The notes beneath the pieces are model-generated. The model worked only from the letters and a program-made list of their open reading frames with translations, did no database searches and was not told the DNA's origin. 48,889 bases of DNA, taken from assembly GCA_026645945.1 (NCBI GenBank), contig JAPKMO010000022.1, positions 1 to 48,889 on the forward strand, in the 5' to 3' direction. The stretch is from Anaerolineae bacterium (GTDB lineage: Bacteria; Chloroflexota; Anaerolineae; Aggregatilineales; Phototrophicaceae). Positions 15,755 to 23,727 of the stretch are shown one piece after another (within the stretch, counting starts at the first letter, position 1; every line of letters begins with the position of its first letter). The position numbers and the translations under genes are program-made.

Positions 15755-16774
15755 ATGCGTATCTTAATTATCGGTGGGACGCGCAATATCGGCTTTTCGC
15801 TGGCCCAGGAGCTGCTGGCCGAAGGGCATCAGGTGACGGTATTTAACCGGGGCAAAACGCCCGATACCCTGCCGGATGCTGTCGAACGGCTGCGCGGCGA
15901 CCGCACCGACCCGGCGCAGGTGGAAGCGGCGCTGGCCGGGCGCAGCTTCGACGCGGTGGTGGATATGGTGCTGTACAAAGGCGTTGAGGCCGAGACGATA
16001 GCCCGCCTGTTAAACGGGCGCGTGGGGCATTATATTTTCGTCAGCACCGGGCAGGTTTACCTGGTGCGCGAGGGCATCCAGCGCCCCTTCCGCGAAAGCG
16101 ACTATGAAGGGCGGTTGATGCCCGCCCCCAAACCCAACACCTACGGCTACGAGGAATGGCTGTACGGCATCGAAAAACGCCAGGCCGAGGACGCGCTGGC
16201 GGCGGCCTGGGCGAAGGATAAATTCCCGTATACATCGCTGCGGCTGCCGATGATTAATAGTGAGCGCGACCACTTCTACCGGCTGTACGGTTATGTGCTG
16301 CGTTTGTTGGACGGCGGGCCGATTCTGGTCCCGGAAACGCCGGATTATCCACTGCGACACCTCTACGGCGGCGATGGTGTGCGGGCCGTCCGGCGGGCGC
16401 TGGAAAGCGGCCCCGGCCAGGGACGGGCCTATAACATCGCCCAAGATGAAACCGTTTCGCTGGAAAAATTCCTGCGTATTCTGGGCGATCTGCTTAACGT
16501 TGAACCGCAGGTGGTTAAAGTGCGGCGCAGCTTGCTGGAGGCCAACGGTTTTCTGCCGGACTGCTCGCCTTTCAGCGACCGCTGGATGTCGGAACTGGAT
16601 AATACGCTCAGCAAAACCGAACTGGGCATGACGTATACACCGCTGCGCGAGTACCTGGGCCGGCTGGTGCGTTATTATGCCGAAAACCCCATGCCGCTGC
16701 GCCCGCATGGCTACCGCCGCCGCCAGTCGGAAATTCAGTTCAGCTTGTCGCTGGCGGGGGAAGAATCGCCGTAA
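15755..16774 (+). CDS. NAD-dependent epimerase/dehydratase (extended SDR)
   Basis: 339 aa. MRILIIGGTRNIGFSLAQEL supplies the N-terminal nucleotide-binding glycine motif. STGQVY, then YGIEK as the Y-x3-K catalytic pair, and a C-terminal substrate domain follow. The pattern is closest to the NAD-dependent epimerases of the GGTRxIG branch, which also includes chloroplast RNA-binding relatives without sugar activity. It may provide a nucleotide sugar for the polysaccharide genes upstream, but a 116-bp gap with a TACAAT box at 15699-15704 suggests its own promoter. AAAGGA lies 13 nt before the ATG. Confidence 0.82.
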   Translation: MRILIIGGTRNIGFSLAQELLAEGHQVTVFNRGKTPDTLPDAVERLRGDRTDPAQVEAALAGRSFDAVVDMVLYKGVEAETIARLLNGRVGHYIFVSTGQVYLVREGIQRPFRESDYEGRLMPAPKPNTYGYEEWLYGIEKRQAEDALAAAWAKDKFPYTSLRLPMINSERDHFYRLYGYVLRLLDGGPILVPETPDYPLRHLYGGDGVRAVRRALESGPGQGRAYNIAQDETVSLEKFLRILGDLLNVEPQVVKVRRSLLEANGFLPDCSPFSDRWMSELDNTLSKTELGMTYTPLREYLGRLVRYYAENPMPLRPHGYRRRQSEIQFSLSLAGEESP

Positions 16775-16789
16775 CCGGATGAGAAGCAG

Positions 16790-16811
16790 GGGCGGCCCGG
16801 TGTGGCTGCCC
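16790..16811. terminator. Hairpin between convergent genes
   Basis: GGGCGGCC pairs with GGCTGCCC (one G-U pair) across a 6-nt loop, between the ends of the epimerase gene and the leftward small gene. There is no T-run on either side, so it is at best a weak terminator. Confidence 0.4.
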
Positions 16812-16831
16812 GCCGGAAGCCGCTGCCCTAT

Positions 16832-17116
16832 CTACAAAATCCACTGGATGGCGCTGTACCAGATGTCGTCCAGGTGGATGGCGTTGATTTCCTCTTCCAG
16901 TTCGGTGCGAACCCAATGCCAGGCTTCGTCGGGATCGAACTCATTGTCAATTTCCACCAGCGCGCCGTTTTCCAGCGGGGTGATGCCGGCCACGCACGCC
17001 AGCGTGCCGACAAAGTTAATCAGTTCGGCTTCCGGCGTCGAAAAGTGGAACGCATAGCGGTTGTAGGCGATTTCCACCGGTTCGGTCATGGTAAATCGTT
17101 GTTCCGGTTGATCCAT
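16832..17116 (-). CDS. Small acidic protein of unknown function
   Basis: 94 aa, ATG at 17116 with a purine-rich GGGAAAAAGACGAA before it; an internal ATG at 17089 has none. The sequence is strongly acidic, especially in the C-terminal half (VEIDNEFDPDEAWHWVRTEL, then EEEINAIHLDD), and rich in aromatic residues, with no signal peptide or membrane segment. It looks like a folded alpha/beta cytoplasmic protein. I recognise no family. It reads away from the TIR protein gene and may share its 94-bp control region. Confidence 0.6.
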   Translation of the reverse strand: MDQPEQRFTMTEPVEIAYNRYAFHFSTPEAELINFVGTLACVAGITPLENGALVEIDNEFDPDEAWHWVRTELEEEINAIHLDDIWYSAIQWIL

Positions 17117-17210
17117 TTCGTCTTTTTCCCATCACAATAACGACACGCGCGAATGACAATGATAACATATAATCGAACCTATGCGCCTGAACAGACGATA
17201 GGAAATTCTG

Positions 17211-17828
17211 GTGAGCGATTACGATTACGACGATGTGGACGACGACGTGTTAGAAGCCTACTGCGTGCGCTGCCGCAAAACGGTCGAAATCGAAGACCCG
17301 GTTCCGGTGTGGACGCGGCGCGGAATGCCCGCCACACGCGGCGACTGCCCGGAATGCGGCGGCACGGTTTTTCGGATGGGGCGCACGGCGGCGCATAACA
17401 GCCAGGCGCGCCCGGCAGCGGTGGAAGTGGGCGGGCGGACGCGCGCCAAACTGTCGCAGGACACGGCCTACATCGCTTTTGCCGAAGCCGACGCCGCCCT
17501 GGCCGAACAGCTTGCCGACGACCTGCAAAAAGCCGGCATCGCCACCTGGCTGCACGAGTCCGCGCCAGACGATGTGCAGTGGGCGGGCGGCGTTCACCCG
17601 GCGCTCAAGGAGTGCGCGCGGCTGGTGGTGGTGCTGTCGCCGGCGGGTGTGGCCGACGCGGGCGTAGAGGCCGCCTGGCGCTTCTTCAAAGAGAAGGGCA
17701 AACGCATTGTCCTGGCGCAGCTCGCCCCCGTCGAGCCGCCGGACGCCATCCGGCGCAGCCCGCGTTTTGACTTCACCGGCGATTATAAAACCGCTTTCCG
17801 CCAGATGGTCGGCGCGCTGGCGGGATAG
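17211..17828 (+). CDS. Zinc-ribbon (DUF5679-like) plus TIR-domain protein
   Basis: 205 aa; GTG start with AGGA about 8 nt upstream and TATAAT at 17168-17173. After a very acidic first 15 residues comes a zinc ribbon with Cys18, Cys21, Cys46 and Cys49 and the text MPATRGDCPECGGTVFRMG, as in DUF5679. Residues 84-203 follow the TIR fold: DTAYIAFAEADAALAEQLAD, then AGIATWLHES, CARLVVVLSPAGV and GKRIVLAQL. In bacterial TIR NADases a Glu is expected about 12 residues after the Ser-Pro of the fourth strand; here that place is Ala155, with a Glu two positions earlier (Glu153). The enzyme may thus be inactive or divergent, acting instead as an adaptor. It has no defence-type partner gene next to it. 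Confidence 0.8.
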   Translation: MSDYDYDDVDDDVLEAYCVRCRKTVEIEDPVPVWTRRGMPATRGDCPECGGTVFRMGRTAAHNSQARPAAVEVGGRTRAKLSQDTAYIAFAEADAALAEQLADDLQKAGIATWLHESAPDDVQWAGGVHPALKECARLVVVLSPAGVADAGVEAAWRFFKEKGKRIVLAQLAPVEPPDAIRRSPRFDFTGDYKTAFRQMVGALAG

Positions 17829-17833
17829 CCGGT

Positions 17834-18742
17834 TTAATCGTACAGCGTGGGGTCGAGCGCGTCGCGCAGGCCGTCGCCCAGGAAGTTAAAACCCAGCACC
17901 GTTATCATGATCGCCAGGCCGGGGAAGACTGCGTACCACCATGCGCTGGTGGTGAAGTTGCGCCCCATGTCAATCATCGTCCCCCAGCTTGGATTGGGAA
18001 TCTGCACGCCCAGCCCCAGAAAGCTCAAACCCGATTCGGTCAGAATGATGCCGGCGATGCCCAGCGAGGCCAGCACGATGGTCGGCGCGAGGCCGTTCGG
18101 CAGCAGATGGCGCAGCATAATTCGCGGCACCGAAGCGCCCATCGCCCGCGCCGCGATCACGTATTCGCGTTCTTTGAGCGACAGCACCTGGCTTCGCATC
18201 ATGCGGGCGTCCGCCGCCCAGCCGATCAGCCCCAGCGCCAGATAAATGCTTTCTTTGCTGGGTTCGAGGATGGATACCCACACCGTTAAAAAGATCAGTC
18301 CCGGCAGGGCGAACACCGCGTCCGCCAGCCGCATGATGAGGTCGTCTATCCAGCCGCCGTACCAGCCGGAGACTAAACCCATCGTCACGCCGATGCCGAC
18401 CGAAACGGTCTGGGCGATGACGGCGATGGTCAGTGAAATCGAAGCGCCGTACAGCAGGCGGCTGAAGATGTCGCGGCCATATTCGTCCGTCCCCAGGAAA
18501 AACGTCTCGTTGGGCGGCGTCAGCCGGGCGCGGACGTTGGTTTTGTTCGGGTCGTAGGGCGAAATAACCGGTGCGAACACCGCCGAGAAGATCATCACCG
18601 CCACGATCACCAGCCCCAACACGCCGATTTTATTCCGCAGAAACGCGCGCAAAAAACGCCGCTGGTTGGTGGGGCGCGGCATTTCCCCCAGGCTGACCAC
18701 CGCCGTATCCGGCACAGCCGTTGATTTATGGATGGAAGCCAT
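17834..18742 (-). CDS. ABC transporter permease, DppC/OppC type
   Basis: 302 aa from the ATG at 18742, which has GAGGGG 4 nt upstream; the alternative ATG at 18754 overlaps the preceding stop (TGATG) but has no ribosome site. It has about six membrane helices, the N-terminal LRNKIGVLGLVIVAVMIFSA anchor of OppC proteins and the ATPase-docking loop EYVIAARAMGASVPRIMLRH. It is half of the channel of a peptide, nickel or sugar-oligomer importer. It is the last gene of the unit; the convergent TIR gene ends 5 bp away, so the ATPase genes normally found here are missing. Confidence 0.92.
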   Translation of the reverse strand: MASIHKSTAVPDTAVVSLGEMPRPTNQRRFLRAFLRNKIGVLGLVIVAVMIFSAVFAPVISPYDPNKTNVRARLTPPNETFFLGTDEYGRDIFSRLLYGASISLTIAVIAQTVSVGIGVTMGLVSGWYGGWIDDLIMRLADAVFALPGLIFLTVWVSILEPSKESIYLALGLIGWAADARMMRSQVLSLKEREYVIAARAMGASVPRIMLRHLLPNGLAPTIVLASLGIAGIILTESGLSFLGLGVQIPNPSWGTMIDMGRNFTTSAWWYAVFPGLAIMITVLGFNFLGDGLRDALDPTLYD

Positions 18743-18753
18743 GTTTCCCCTCA

Positions 18754-19698
18754 TCAGGCGTAGCGAATACGCGGGTCTACGATAGCGTAGATCAGGTCGG
18801 TGAGCAGGTTAATGACGATGAACGTCAGCGCGCCGTACATCAGAATGCCCATGATAACCGGTGTGTCGCGCGTCTGGATGGCCGGCACGATGGCGCGGCC
18901 CAGCCCCGGCCAGTTAAAAATCGTCTCCGTCAGCAGCGAGCCGGTCATCAACCCGGCCACCTGCAAGCCGATCACCGTCACCACCGGGATGAGCGCATTC
19001 CGCAGATGGTGGCGCACCAGCACCAGGCGCGGCGTCAGCCCTTTGGCGCGCGCCGTCCGCAGGTAATCCTGCCCGCGCACCTCCAGCATGGACGAGCGCG
19101 TGACGCGGGCGATGGTGGCGGACAGGCTTGTGCCCAGCACCAGGGACGGCAGAATCATATAAACCGGGTTGCCGTCGCCGTAACCGGCCACCGGGAACAG
19201 CGCGATGCCGGTTTTTGACTGGGTGAATAAAAGCTGCGCGATCAAGCCCTGCCAGAAAACCGGCATGGATAGGCCGATCAGCGCCAGCACCATCAGCAGG
19301 TGGTCAATCCACGAGTATTGTTTGAGCGCCGAAACAACCCCGGCGGGGATGCCAATGATGAGCGAGACGAACATGCCCCCGGCCATTAGCTGCAGCGTGC
19401 GCGGCAGCCGGTAGCCGATGATGTTGGAAACCTCCTCCTTCTGGATGTATGATTTACCCAGATCGAGGCGCACCATGCGTGTCACAAAATCCAGATATTG
19501 GACGAAAAAAGGCCGGTTTAGCCCCAGCGATTCTTCCATCGCGGCGATGGTTTCCGGCGGCAGGCGGTAATATTCCTCGCCCAGTTGGGCGCGGATCGGG
19601 TCGCCGGGCATCAGGTAGCTGAGTGCGAAGGTGATAGTATAGATAAAAAGCAGGGTGGGGATCACCTGAATCAGGCGGCGAGTCAGGTATTTAGTCAT
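18754..19698 (-). CDS. ABC transporter permease, DppB/OppB type
   Basis: 314 aa from the ATG at 19698 (MTKYLTRRLIQVIPTLLFIY, the usual beginning); an ATG 15 bases earlier is also possible. It has six membrane helices with a long first periplasmic loop holding MPGDPIRAQLG and FVQYLDFVTRMVRLDLGKSY, typical of DppB. The cytoplasmic coupling loop is DYLRTARAKGLTPRLVLVRH. It pairs with the DppC-type protein downstream, overlapping it as TGATG if the longer start is used, and lies 128 bp after the binding-protein gene. Confidence 0.92.
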   Translation of the reverse strand: MTKYLTRRLIQVIPTLLFIYTITFALSYLMPGDPIRAQLGEEYYRLPPETIAAMEESLGLNRPFFVQYLDFVTRMVRLDLGKSYIQKEEVSNIIGYRLPRTLQLMAGGMFVSLIIGIPAGVVSALKQYSWIDHLLMVLALIGLSMPVFWQGLIAQLLFTQSKTGIALFPVAGYGDGNPVYMILPSLVLGTSLSATIARVTRSSMLEVRGQDYLRTARAKGLTPRLVLVRHHLRNALIPVVTVIGLQVAGLMTGSLLTETIFNWPGLGRAIVPAIQTRDTPVIMGILMYGALTFIVINLLTDLIYAIVDPRIRYA

Positions 19699-19745
19699 AA
19701 GGTTAACCCCCATTCCGGGCGAAGTCGGTTTTTTAAAGCGATTGA

Positions 19746-19771
19746 GAACAAGGGGCTTAAGCCCCTTGTTC
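19746..19771. repeat. Perfect 26-bp palindrome GAACAAGGGGCTT / AAGCCCCTTGTTC
   Basis: Lies between the binding-protein gene and the first permease gene. In RNA it would form a 13-bp stem with almost no loop. Its centre GGGGCTTAAGCCCC resembles the 22-bp palindromes elsewhere in the window. It may lower transcription of the permeases relative to the binding protein. Confidence 0.6.
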
Positions 19772-19826
19772 GTATTTTCAGGCAGAGCAGGTCTGGGCAG
19801 GTTTCTAAACCCGCCCCTACGATGTT

Positions 19827-21494
19827 TCAGGGTTTCAGGTCAGCATTAACCGAAACGTTCCACAGCGGCGCGGTGTACGTGCCGCCGCCGCCCGGCACGA
19901 AGTCCTGAATCCAGGGTTTTTGCAGCCAGGCCACTTTGCTGTAGGCCGAGGGGATGACCACCGCATCTTCCATCACGATGTCATGCACCTTCTGGTACAG
20001 TTCGTTGCGGGCGTCTTCGTCCAGTTCCACCCGCGCCTGGCGCAGCAGGTCGTTAACTTCTGGGTTGTTGTAGCGCATCGAACCGCGCCCTTCCAGGATG
20101 AGGAAGTCGAACACGTCCGACGGGTCAACCAGGCCCGCCGCCCAGCCGTTGGTGAAGATCATAGCGTCATCTTTGACGATGCTGTCCCAGTACGTGCCGC
20201 CGTCCTCAACCTTAAACGTCACCGTCACGCCCAGGCAGGTCAGGGCTTCCTGCCACAGCACCACCTGAGGTTCGCCGGAAATAGCTTCCAGCAGGTGAAT
20301 CTGGACGTTCGGCATTCCCTCGCGCGCGCCCCAGCACTGCTCAACGTCCTCGATGGAGGCGATCAGCGGCGCGCCGGTGGCGGGGAAGCCGGCCTCGTCC
20401 AGCAGTTCCGCTGCGCGCTGGAGGTCGTAGGGATAGGTGACGGAAGGGGTCGAAGCCGGGAACGACGGCGGCAGCATCCCCAGGTTGGCCGGGAAGCGCG
20501 CGCCTTCTGCCAAGATAGTCCAGGCGGTTTCGCGGTCAAGCGCGTGCGAGAAGGCTTTACGAACCAGCGGGTTTTCGGCAAAAAAGCCGTTGTTCATGTT
20601 AAAGCCCCAGTAGCGCACATGCAGGCCGGGTTTTTCGTTAAAGTCGTCGGCAAATTCGCTGATGACGGCGGCGCGCTGCCCATCTGGGAAACTGAACAGG
20701 AAGTCAATCTCATTTTCGCGGTAGGCCAGCAGCGCCGTATTGGCATCGCCGAAGTTGATGAACCGGATGCCGTCAACTTTCGGCACGCCTGGCTTCCAGT
20801 AGTCGGGGTTGGCTTCCAGCACCAGCCGGTCCTGGCGCAGCCATTCCACGAACCGGAACGGCCCTGTGCCGACGGCTTTGTTGTTGATGGCCTCGCCAAG
20901 CTGCTCGTAAGCGACCGGCGACGTAATAGAGATCATGCCATTAATTAAAAACAGGCGGTCGGGGGCATCCAGGGTGATCTGGAGGGTGTATTTGTCCAAC
21001 ACCTTCAGCCCTTCGACTTCTTCGGCAGTCCCCTCGGTGAAGGCTTTCGCGCCGCTGATAACATCCAGTTCGCCGGCCCGGATGGACACGTTTTCGTCGC
21101 CGTTAAGGGCCGTCAGGTAGTTCCACAGCACCACGTCGGCGGTGACTTCGCGCTCACCTTCGCCGTAGGTCACGCCGTCAATCTGGTGGAATAACACGCC
21201 GGGGCGAATCTTGAAGGTATAAACCTGCCGCCCCTGGTCATCCTCGCTGATTTCCCAGCTTTCCGCCAGGGCGGGTTCGATCTCACCGGTGGCGGCGTTG
21301 TAAGCAGTTAGCGACTCGAAGATGTTGCGCGTGACCGTGCCGACGGCGATGGTATCGCTGATGAAGGGGTTTAGCTGTTCGGGGTCGGTCGTGATCGGAT
21401 ACCGCAGAATTACGGGTTCATTCTGGGCGACGGCCACCAGCGGCAGCGCCACCAGGAACAGGACAACAAAAAACGCGAAGCCTTTCTTAAACAT
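19827..21494 (-). CDS. Periplasmic/lipid-anchored substrate-binding protein, family 5 (peptide-type)
   Basis: 555 aa from the ATG at 21494, which has AAAGGAG well placed; an open frame continuing to 21998 is not coding. A Sec signal peptide covers residues 1-24 (MFKKGFAFFVVLFLVALPLV then AVAQ). The mature part is a typical family-5 binding protein: ILRYPITTDPEQLNPFISDT, VGTVTRNIFESLTAYN, AVGTGPFRFVEWLRQDRLVL, YWKPGVPKVDGIRFI and VRKAFSHALDRETAW. It captures peptides or other oligomers outside the membrane and passes them to the two permeases encoded downstream. There is no lipobox Cys. The promoter at 21591-21619 drives the unit. Confidence 0.93.
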   Translation of the reverse strand: MFKKGFAFFVVLFLVALPLVAVAQNEPVILRYPITTDPEQLNPFISDTIAVGTVTRNIFESLTAYNAATGEIEPALAESWEISEDDQGRQVYTFKIRPGVLFHQIDGVTYGEGEREVTADVVLWNYLTALNGDENVSIRAGELDVISGAKAFTEGTAEEVEGLKVLDKYTLQITLDAPDRLFLINGMISITSPVAYEQLGEAINNKAVGTGPFRFVEWLRQDRLVLEANPDYWKPGVPKVDGIRFINFGDANTALLAYRENEIDFLFSFPDGQRAAVISEFADDFNEKPGLHVRYWGFNMNNGFFAENPLVRKAFSHALDRETAWTILAEGARFPANLGMLPPSFPASTPSVTYPYDLQRAAELLDEAGFPATGAPLIASIEDVEQCWGAREGMPNVQIHLLEAISGEPQVVLWQEALTCLGVTVTFKVEDGGTYWDSIVKDDAMIFTNGWAAGLVDPSDVFDFLILEGRGSMRYNNPEVNDLLRQARVELDEDARNELYQKVHDIVMEDAVVIPSAYSKVAWLQKPWIQDFVPGGGGTYTAPLWNVSVNADLKP

Positions 21495-21590
21495 ACGAAC
21501 TCCTTTAACAATTAAAAACCTATCCAAAACCCGGTGCGGTGCGTGGGTCATGGACAGATACAAACCAATAAACGCAGCCGACGCTAACAA

Positions 21591-21619
21591 TTTATAGCCA
21601 AAAAGCACAGTCCCCGCAA
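21591..21619 (-). promoter_or_regulatory. Promoter of the peptide-type ABC importer
   Basis: On the minus strand TTGCGG (21619-21614), a 17-nt spacer and TATAAA (21596-21591). The leader would be about 90 nt. Confidence 0.6.
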
Positions 21620-21685
21620 ACCGTGATTCGCGCCGGTTTTTGCCGCCGCGATTTGGAAGAACTGCACAGAAAGGGGCGTAAAGGT

Positions 21686-22663
21686 TCAAAACCGCCAGTC
21701 CGGGGGGTGGTGTTGAAGCCGCCACAGCCAGCCGACCGGGTAGCCGATCATCTTGGCGAAGTCGCCCACTGCGCGGATGAGCGGCACGAGGGCAGCGGCG
21801 CGCAGCCAGCCGGCAGGACCGGCCTGGGGCAGGCGGCGCATCATCGCCGGCAGCCGCCGGTACGGGCCGCGCAGGTAAACCGCCGCGCCCGCCAGGAACA
21901 GCCCCCAGGCCAGCGGGTGCAGCCGCCAGCCGGCCAGCAGCGCCAGCGGCGCGGCGACCAGATAGGTCAGGTAGCGGATGGCATGGCGTTTGCGCCACAG
22001 GTCAGCTTTGCCATCCCCGCGCGCGTAGCGGTAATACTGGATAAAAAACGCCCGCAGCGAGCCGCGCGGTCGAAAGTCCACCCGCGCGTCCGGGGCGAAA
22101 GCGAACGGCCCGGCGGTTTGCTTCAGGCGCAGGTCGAAAATCAGGTCTTCGCAGTAATCCAGCCATTCCGGGTAGCCGCCGACGGCTTCCCAGGCCGATT
22201 TACGAAAAGCCACGCTGCGGCTGCTGGGCAAAAACGCCGCCGGGTTGATCTCGCCGGCCAGCGGCAGGGTGGTCGCGCCCAGCGCAGCCTCAAAAACGGT
22301 GTGCGGGTCGGCGTCAAAAAAGCCGCCGGAAACCATCAGCGCCGGGTTTTGCAGCAGCGGGCGGGTCAGGTTTTCCAGCCAGTCCGGGCGCAGTTCCACC
22401 CCGGCGTCGGTGGCGGCGATGATGTCCCCGCGCGCGGCGCTTATGGCCCGGTTGCGCCCGGCGCTGATGTTGCAGCCGGGTTCGACCAGCAGGCGCAGCG
22501 GCAGCGCCTCGGCATACTGCTGGATGATCGAAACCGTGTCGTCGCGGCTGCCGCCGTCCACGATCACCACGTCGTCGGGCGGGCGCGTTTGCGCGGCCAG
22601 GGAACGCAGCAGCCGGTGGATGCTCTGGCCTTCGTTCAGAACGGTGACGATGACGCTTATCAC
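21686..22663 (-). CDS. GT2-family glycosyltransferase with C-terminal membrane helices
   Basis: 325 aa, GTG start at 22663 within a 4-base overlap (GTGA) with the preceding gene. The GT-A catalytic domain shows MISVIVTVLNEGQSIHRLLR, VVIVDGGSRDDT, AGRNRAISAARGDIIAATDA (the D-x-D-like metal site is reduced to TDAG) and YCEDLIFDLRLKQ as the catalytic-base region. Two or three hydrophobic segments after residue 235 should hold it to the membrane. Such enzymes transfer a sugar to a lipid or polysaccharide acceptor. The tight coupling to an unknown 206-residue protein suggests that the two act together. It is remote from the main polysaccharide locus. Confidence 0.88.
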   Translation of the reverse strand: MISVIVTVLNEGQSIHRLLRSLAAQTRPPDDVVIVDGGSRDDTVSIIQQYAEALPLRLLVEPGCNISAGRNRAISAARGDIIAATDAGVELRPDWLENLTRPLLQNPALMVSGGFFDADPHTVFEAALGATTLPLAGEINPAAFLPSSRSVAFRKSAWEAVGGYPEWLDYCEDLIFDLRLKQTAGPFAFAPDARVDFRPRGSLRAFFIQYYRYARGDGKADLWRKRHAIRYLTYLVAAPLALLAGWRLHPLAWGLFLAGAAVYLRGPYRRLPAMMRRLPQAGPAGWLRAAALVPLIRAVGDFAKMIGYPVGWLWRLQHHPPDWRF

Positions 22664-23280
22664 GGGTCCACCCTCAGATGCACCCGCATGGTATCATCGG
22701 CCAGCAGTTCCAGTTCCACTTCCGCCAGCGATTCTTGAAAACCCAGCCGCGCCAACTGCTGCGGCAGCGTGCGCCGGATGACCGCGTTCGGGTCGCTCAG
22801 TTCGCGCAGGGCGATCTGTTTGACACCCAGGATCGCCAGCGCCGCCCGCGCCCCCAGGTCAAAAGGGCGGGTGACTTCTTTAACCTCGACCTGGCCGCGT
22901 TTGAGATGCAGCTTTTTGCCGGGGCAGCGGCGGTCGTTTTCCAGGGTATAGCGGAACTGGATGAAAGCCACAATCGGGCTGTGGACATGCACTTCGGCGA
23001 ACACGGCGGCCTCGCGCCGGGCAATCGTCACCTGCATGGCACTGACGTTGTGCGTGATCGGCACGTCGAAGCCGGCCACTTTTTGCTCGCCGACCAGCGT
23101 AAACAGCACCTTCCGCAAGATGATCGAAAGCTGTTCGGCGTTTAAATGTCCGGCAAATTCCCCTTTTTCTTTTAACGTATGGGCGATTTTTTCTTCAAAA
23201 GGCGCAACCGGCTCGGCGATGGTTTCGGCGATCTGTTTGCGAACGGTTTCCTTGCGTCCGGCCATGCGGGCTTGTCCCAT
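22660..23280 (-). CDS. Conserved-looking protein of unknown function, coupled to the GT2 enzyme
   Basis: 206 aa. ATG at 23280; a second ATG at 23265 is possible, and neither has a strong ribosome site. The N-terminal 45 residues are charged and helical. The rest alternates short beta-like strands, such as ITHNVSAMQVTIARREAAVF, AEVHVHSPIVAFIQFRYTL and VKEVTRPFDLGARAALAILG, with a basic KKLHLKRGQVEVKEV segment. No membrane segment or signal peptide is seen. Its TGA overlaps the GTG start of the GT2 gene by 4 bases. I do not recognise the family. Confidence 0.6.
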   Translation of the reverse strand: MGQARMAGRKETVRKQIAETIAEPVAPFEEKIAHTLKEKGEFAGHLNAEQLSIILRKVLFTLVGEQKVAGFDVPITHNVSAMQVTIARREAAVFAEVHVHSPIVAFIQFRYTLENDRRCPGKKLHLKRGQVEVKEVTRPFDLGARAALAILGVKQIALRELSDPNAVIRRTLPQQLARLGFQESLAEVELELLADDTMRVHLRVDP

Positions 23281-23369
23281 AAAAAATGTTACGGTGTGAG
23301 GTCAATTCAAAACATAACGCAAAGCGCGCAAAGGAGCAAAGGCAAAATTTTGGAGGAGGCTAAAAGGGT

Positions 23370-23390
23370 GGGGGCGCGCCGAGCGCCCCC
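23370..23390 (-). terminator. GC-rich hairpin after the small N-domain paralogue gene
   Basis: GGGGGCGC and GCGCCCCC are perfect 8-bp arms with a 5-nt loop, just after the stop at 23404 on the minus strand. They are followed on that strand by ACCCTTTTAG. This could be a modest intrinsic terminator for the protease unit. Confidence 0.5.
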
Positions 23391-23403
23391 GTCTGGACTG
23401 GCA

Positions 23404-23664
23404 TCACTGCGCGACGAACGTACCCATCGGCTGCACATCCACGCGCACCCCATCAAGCTGCGCCGGAATCACATCCTCCGGCGAAAGCATCTCGGCAGCC
23501 ACTTTTTCGTCCACCATCACGATCACGGCAACCTCGTTGGTGGGCTGGCCGTCTTTTTGCGCCAGCCCCAGGCCCACCCCGACGACGTGCGGTTTTTGCA
23601 TCAGTTCGTCGGTGTATTTGGCCTGCACCAGCGCCGCTTTTGCCATTTCTGCATCCTGAACCAT
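23404..23664 (-). CDS. Free-standing paralogue of the protease N-terminal domain
   Basis: 86 aa from the ATG at 23664, which has AGGAGG 9 nt upstream; the frame further upstream is not coding. It aligns without gaps worth noting to residues 13-76 of the protease encoded next to it: ELMQKPHVVGVGLG against ELLAKPNVVGVAVG, then LSPEDVIPAQLDGVRVDV against LSAEEAVPKQVDGVRTDV. Within trypsin-like bacterial proteases this domain precedes the catalytic part. A separate copy could act as an inhibitor or a folding helper in trans, or form a dimer with the protease. The gene is 63 bp downstream of the protease gene on the same strand. Confidence 0.75.
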   Translation of the reverse strand: MVQDAEMAKAALVQAKYTDELMQKPHVVGVGLGLAQKDGQPTNEVAVIVMVDEKVAAEMLSPEDVIPAQLDGVRVDVQPMGTFVAQ

Positions 23665-23727
23665 ATCCGTAAACCTCCTACTCAGCCGGCAGTCGTACCG
23701 GGCGCAGCCGCGCCCCTGCAAGCATTT

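Noticed and set aside
17211..17828. Antiphage TIR defence operon
   Set aside because: No partner nuclease, cyclase, Argonaute or membrane effector is adjacent, and the catalytic Glu seems absent.
21495..21998. N-terminal extension of the peptide-binding protein
   Set aside because: It would put 168 unrelated residues before a good signal peptide and run over a promoter and the GT2 gene's 3' end.
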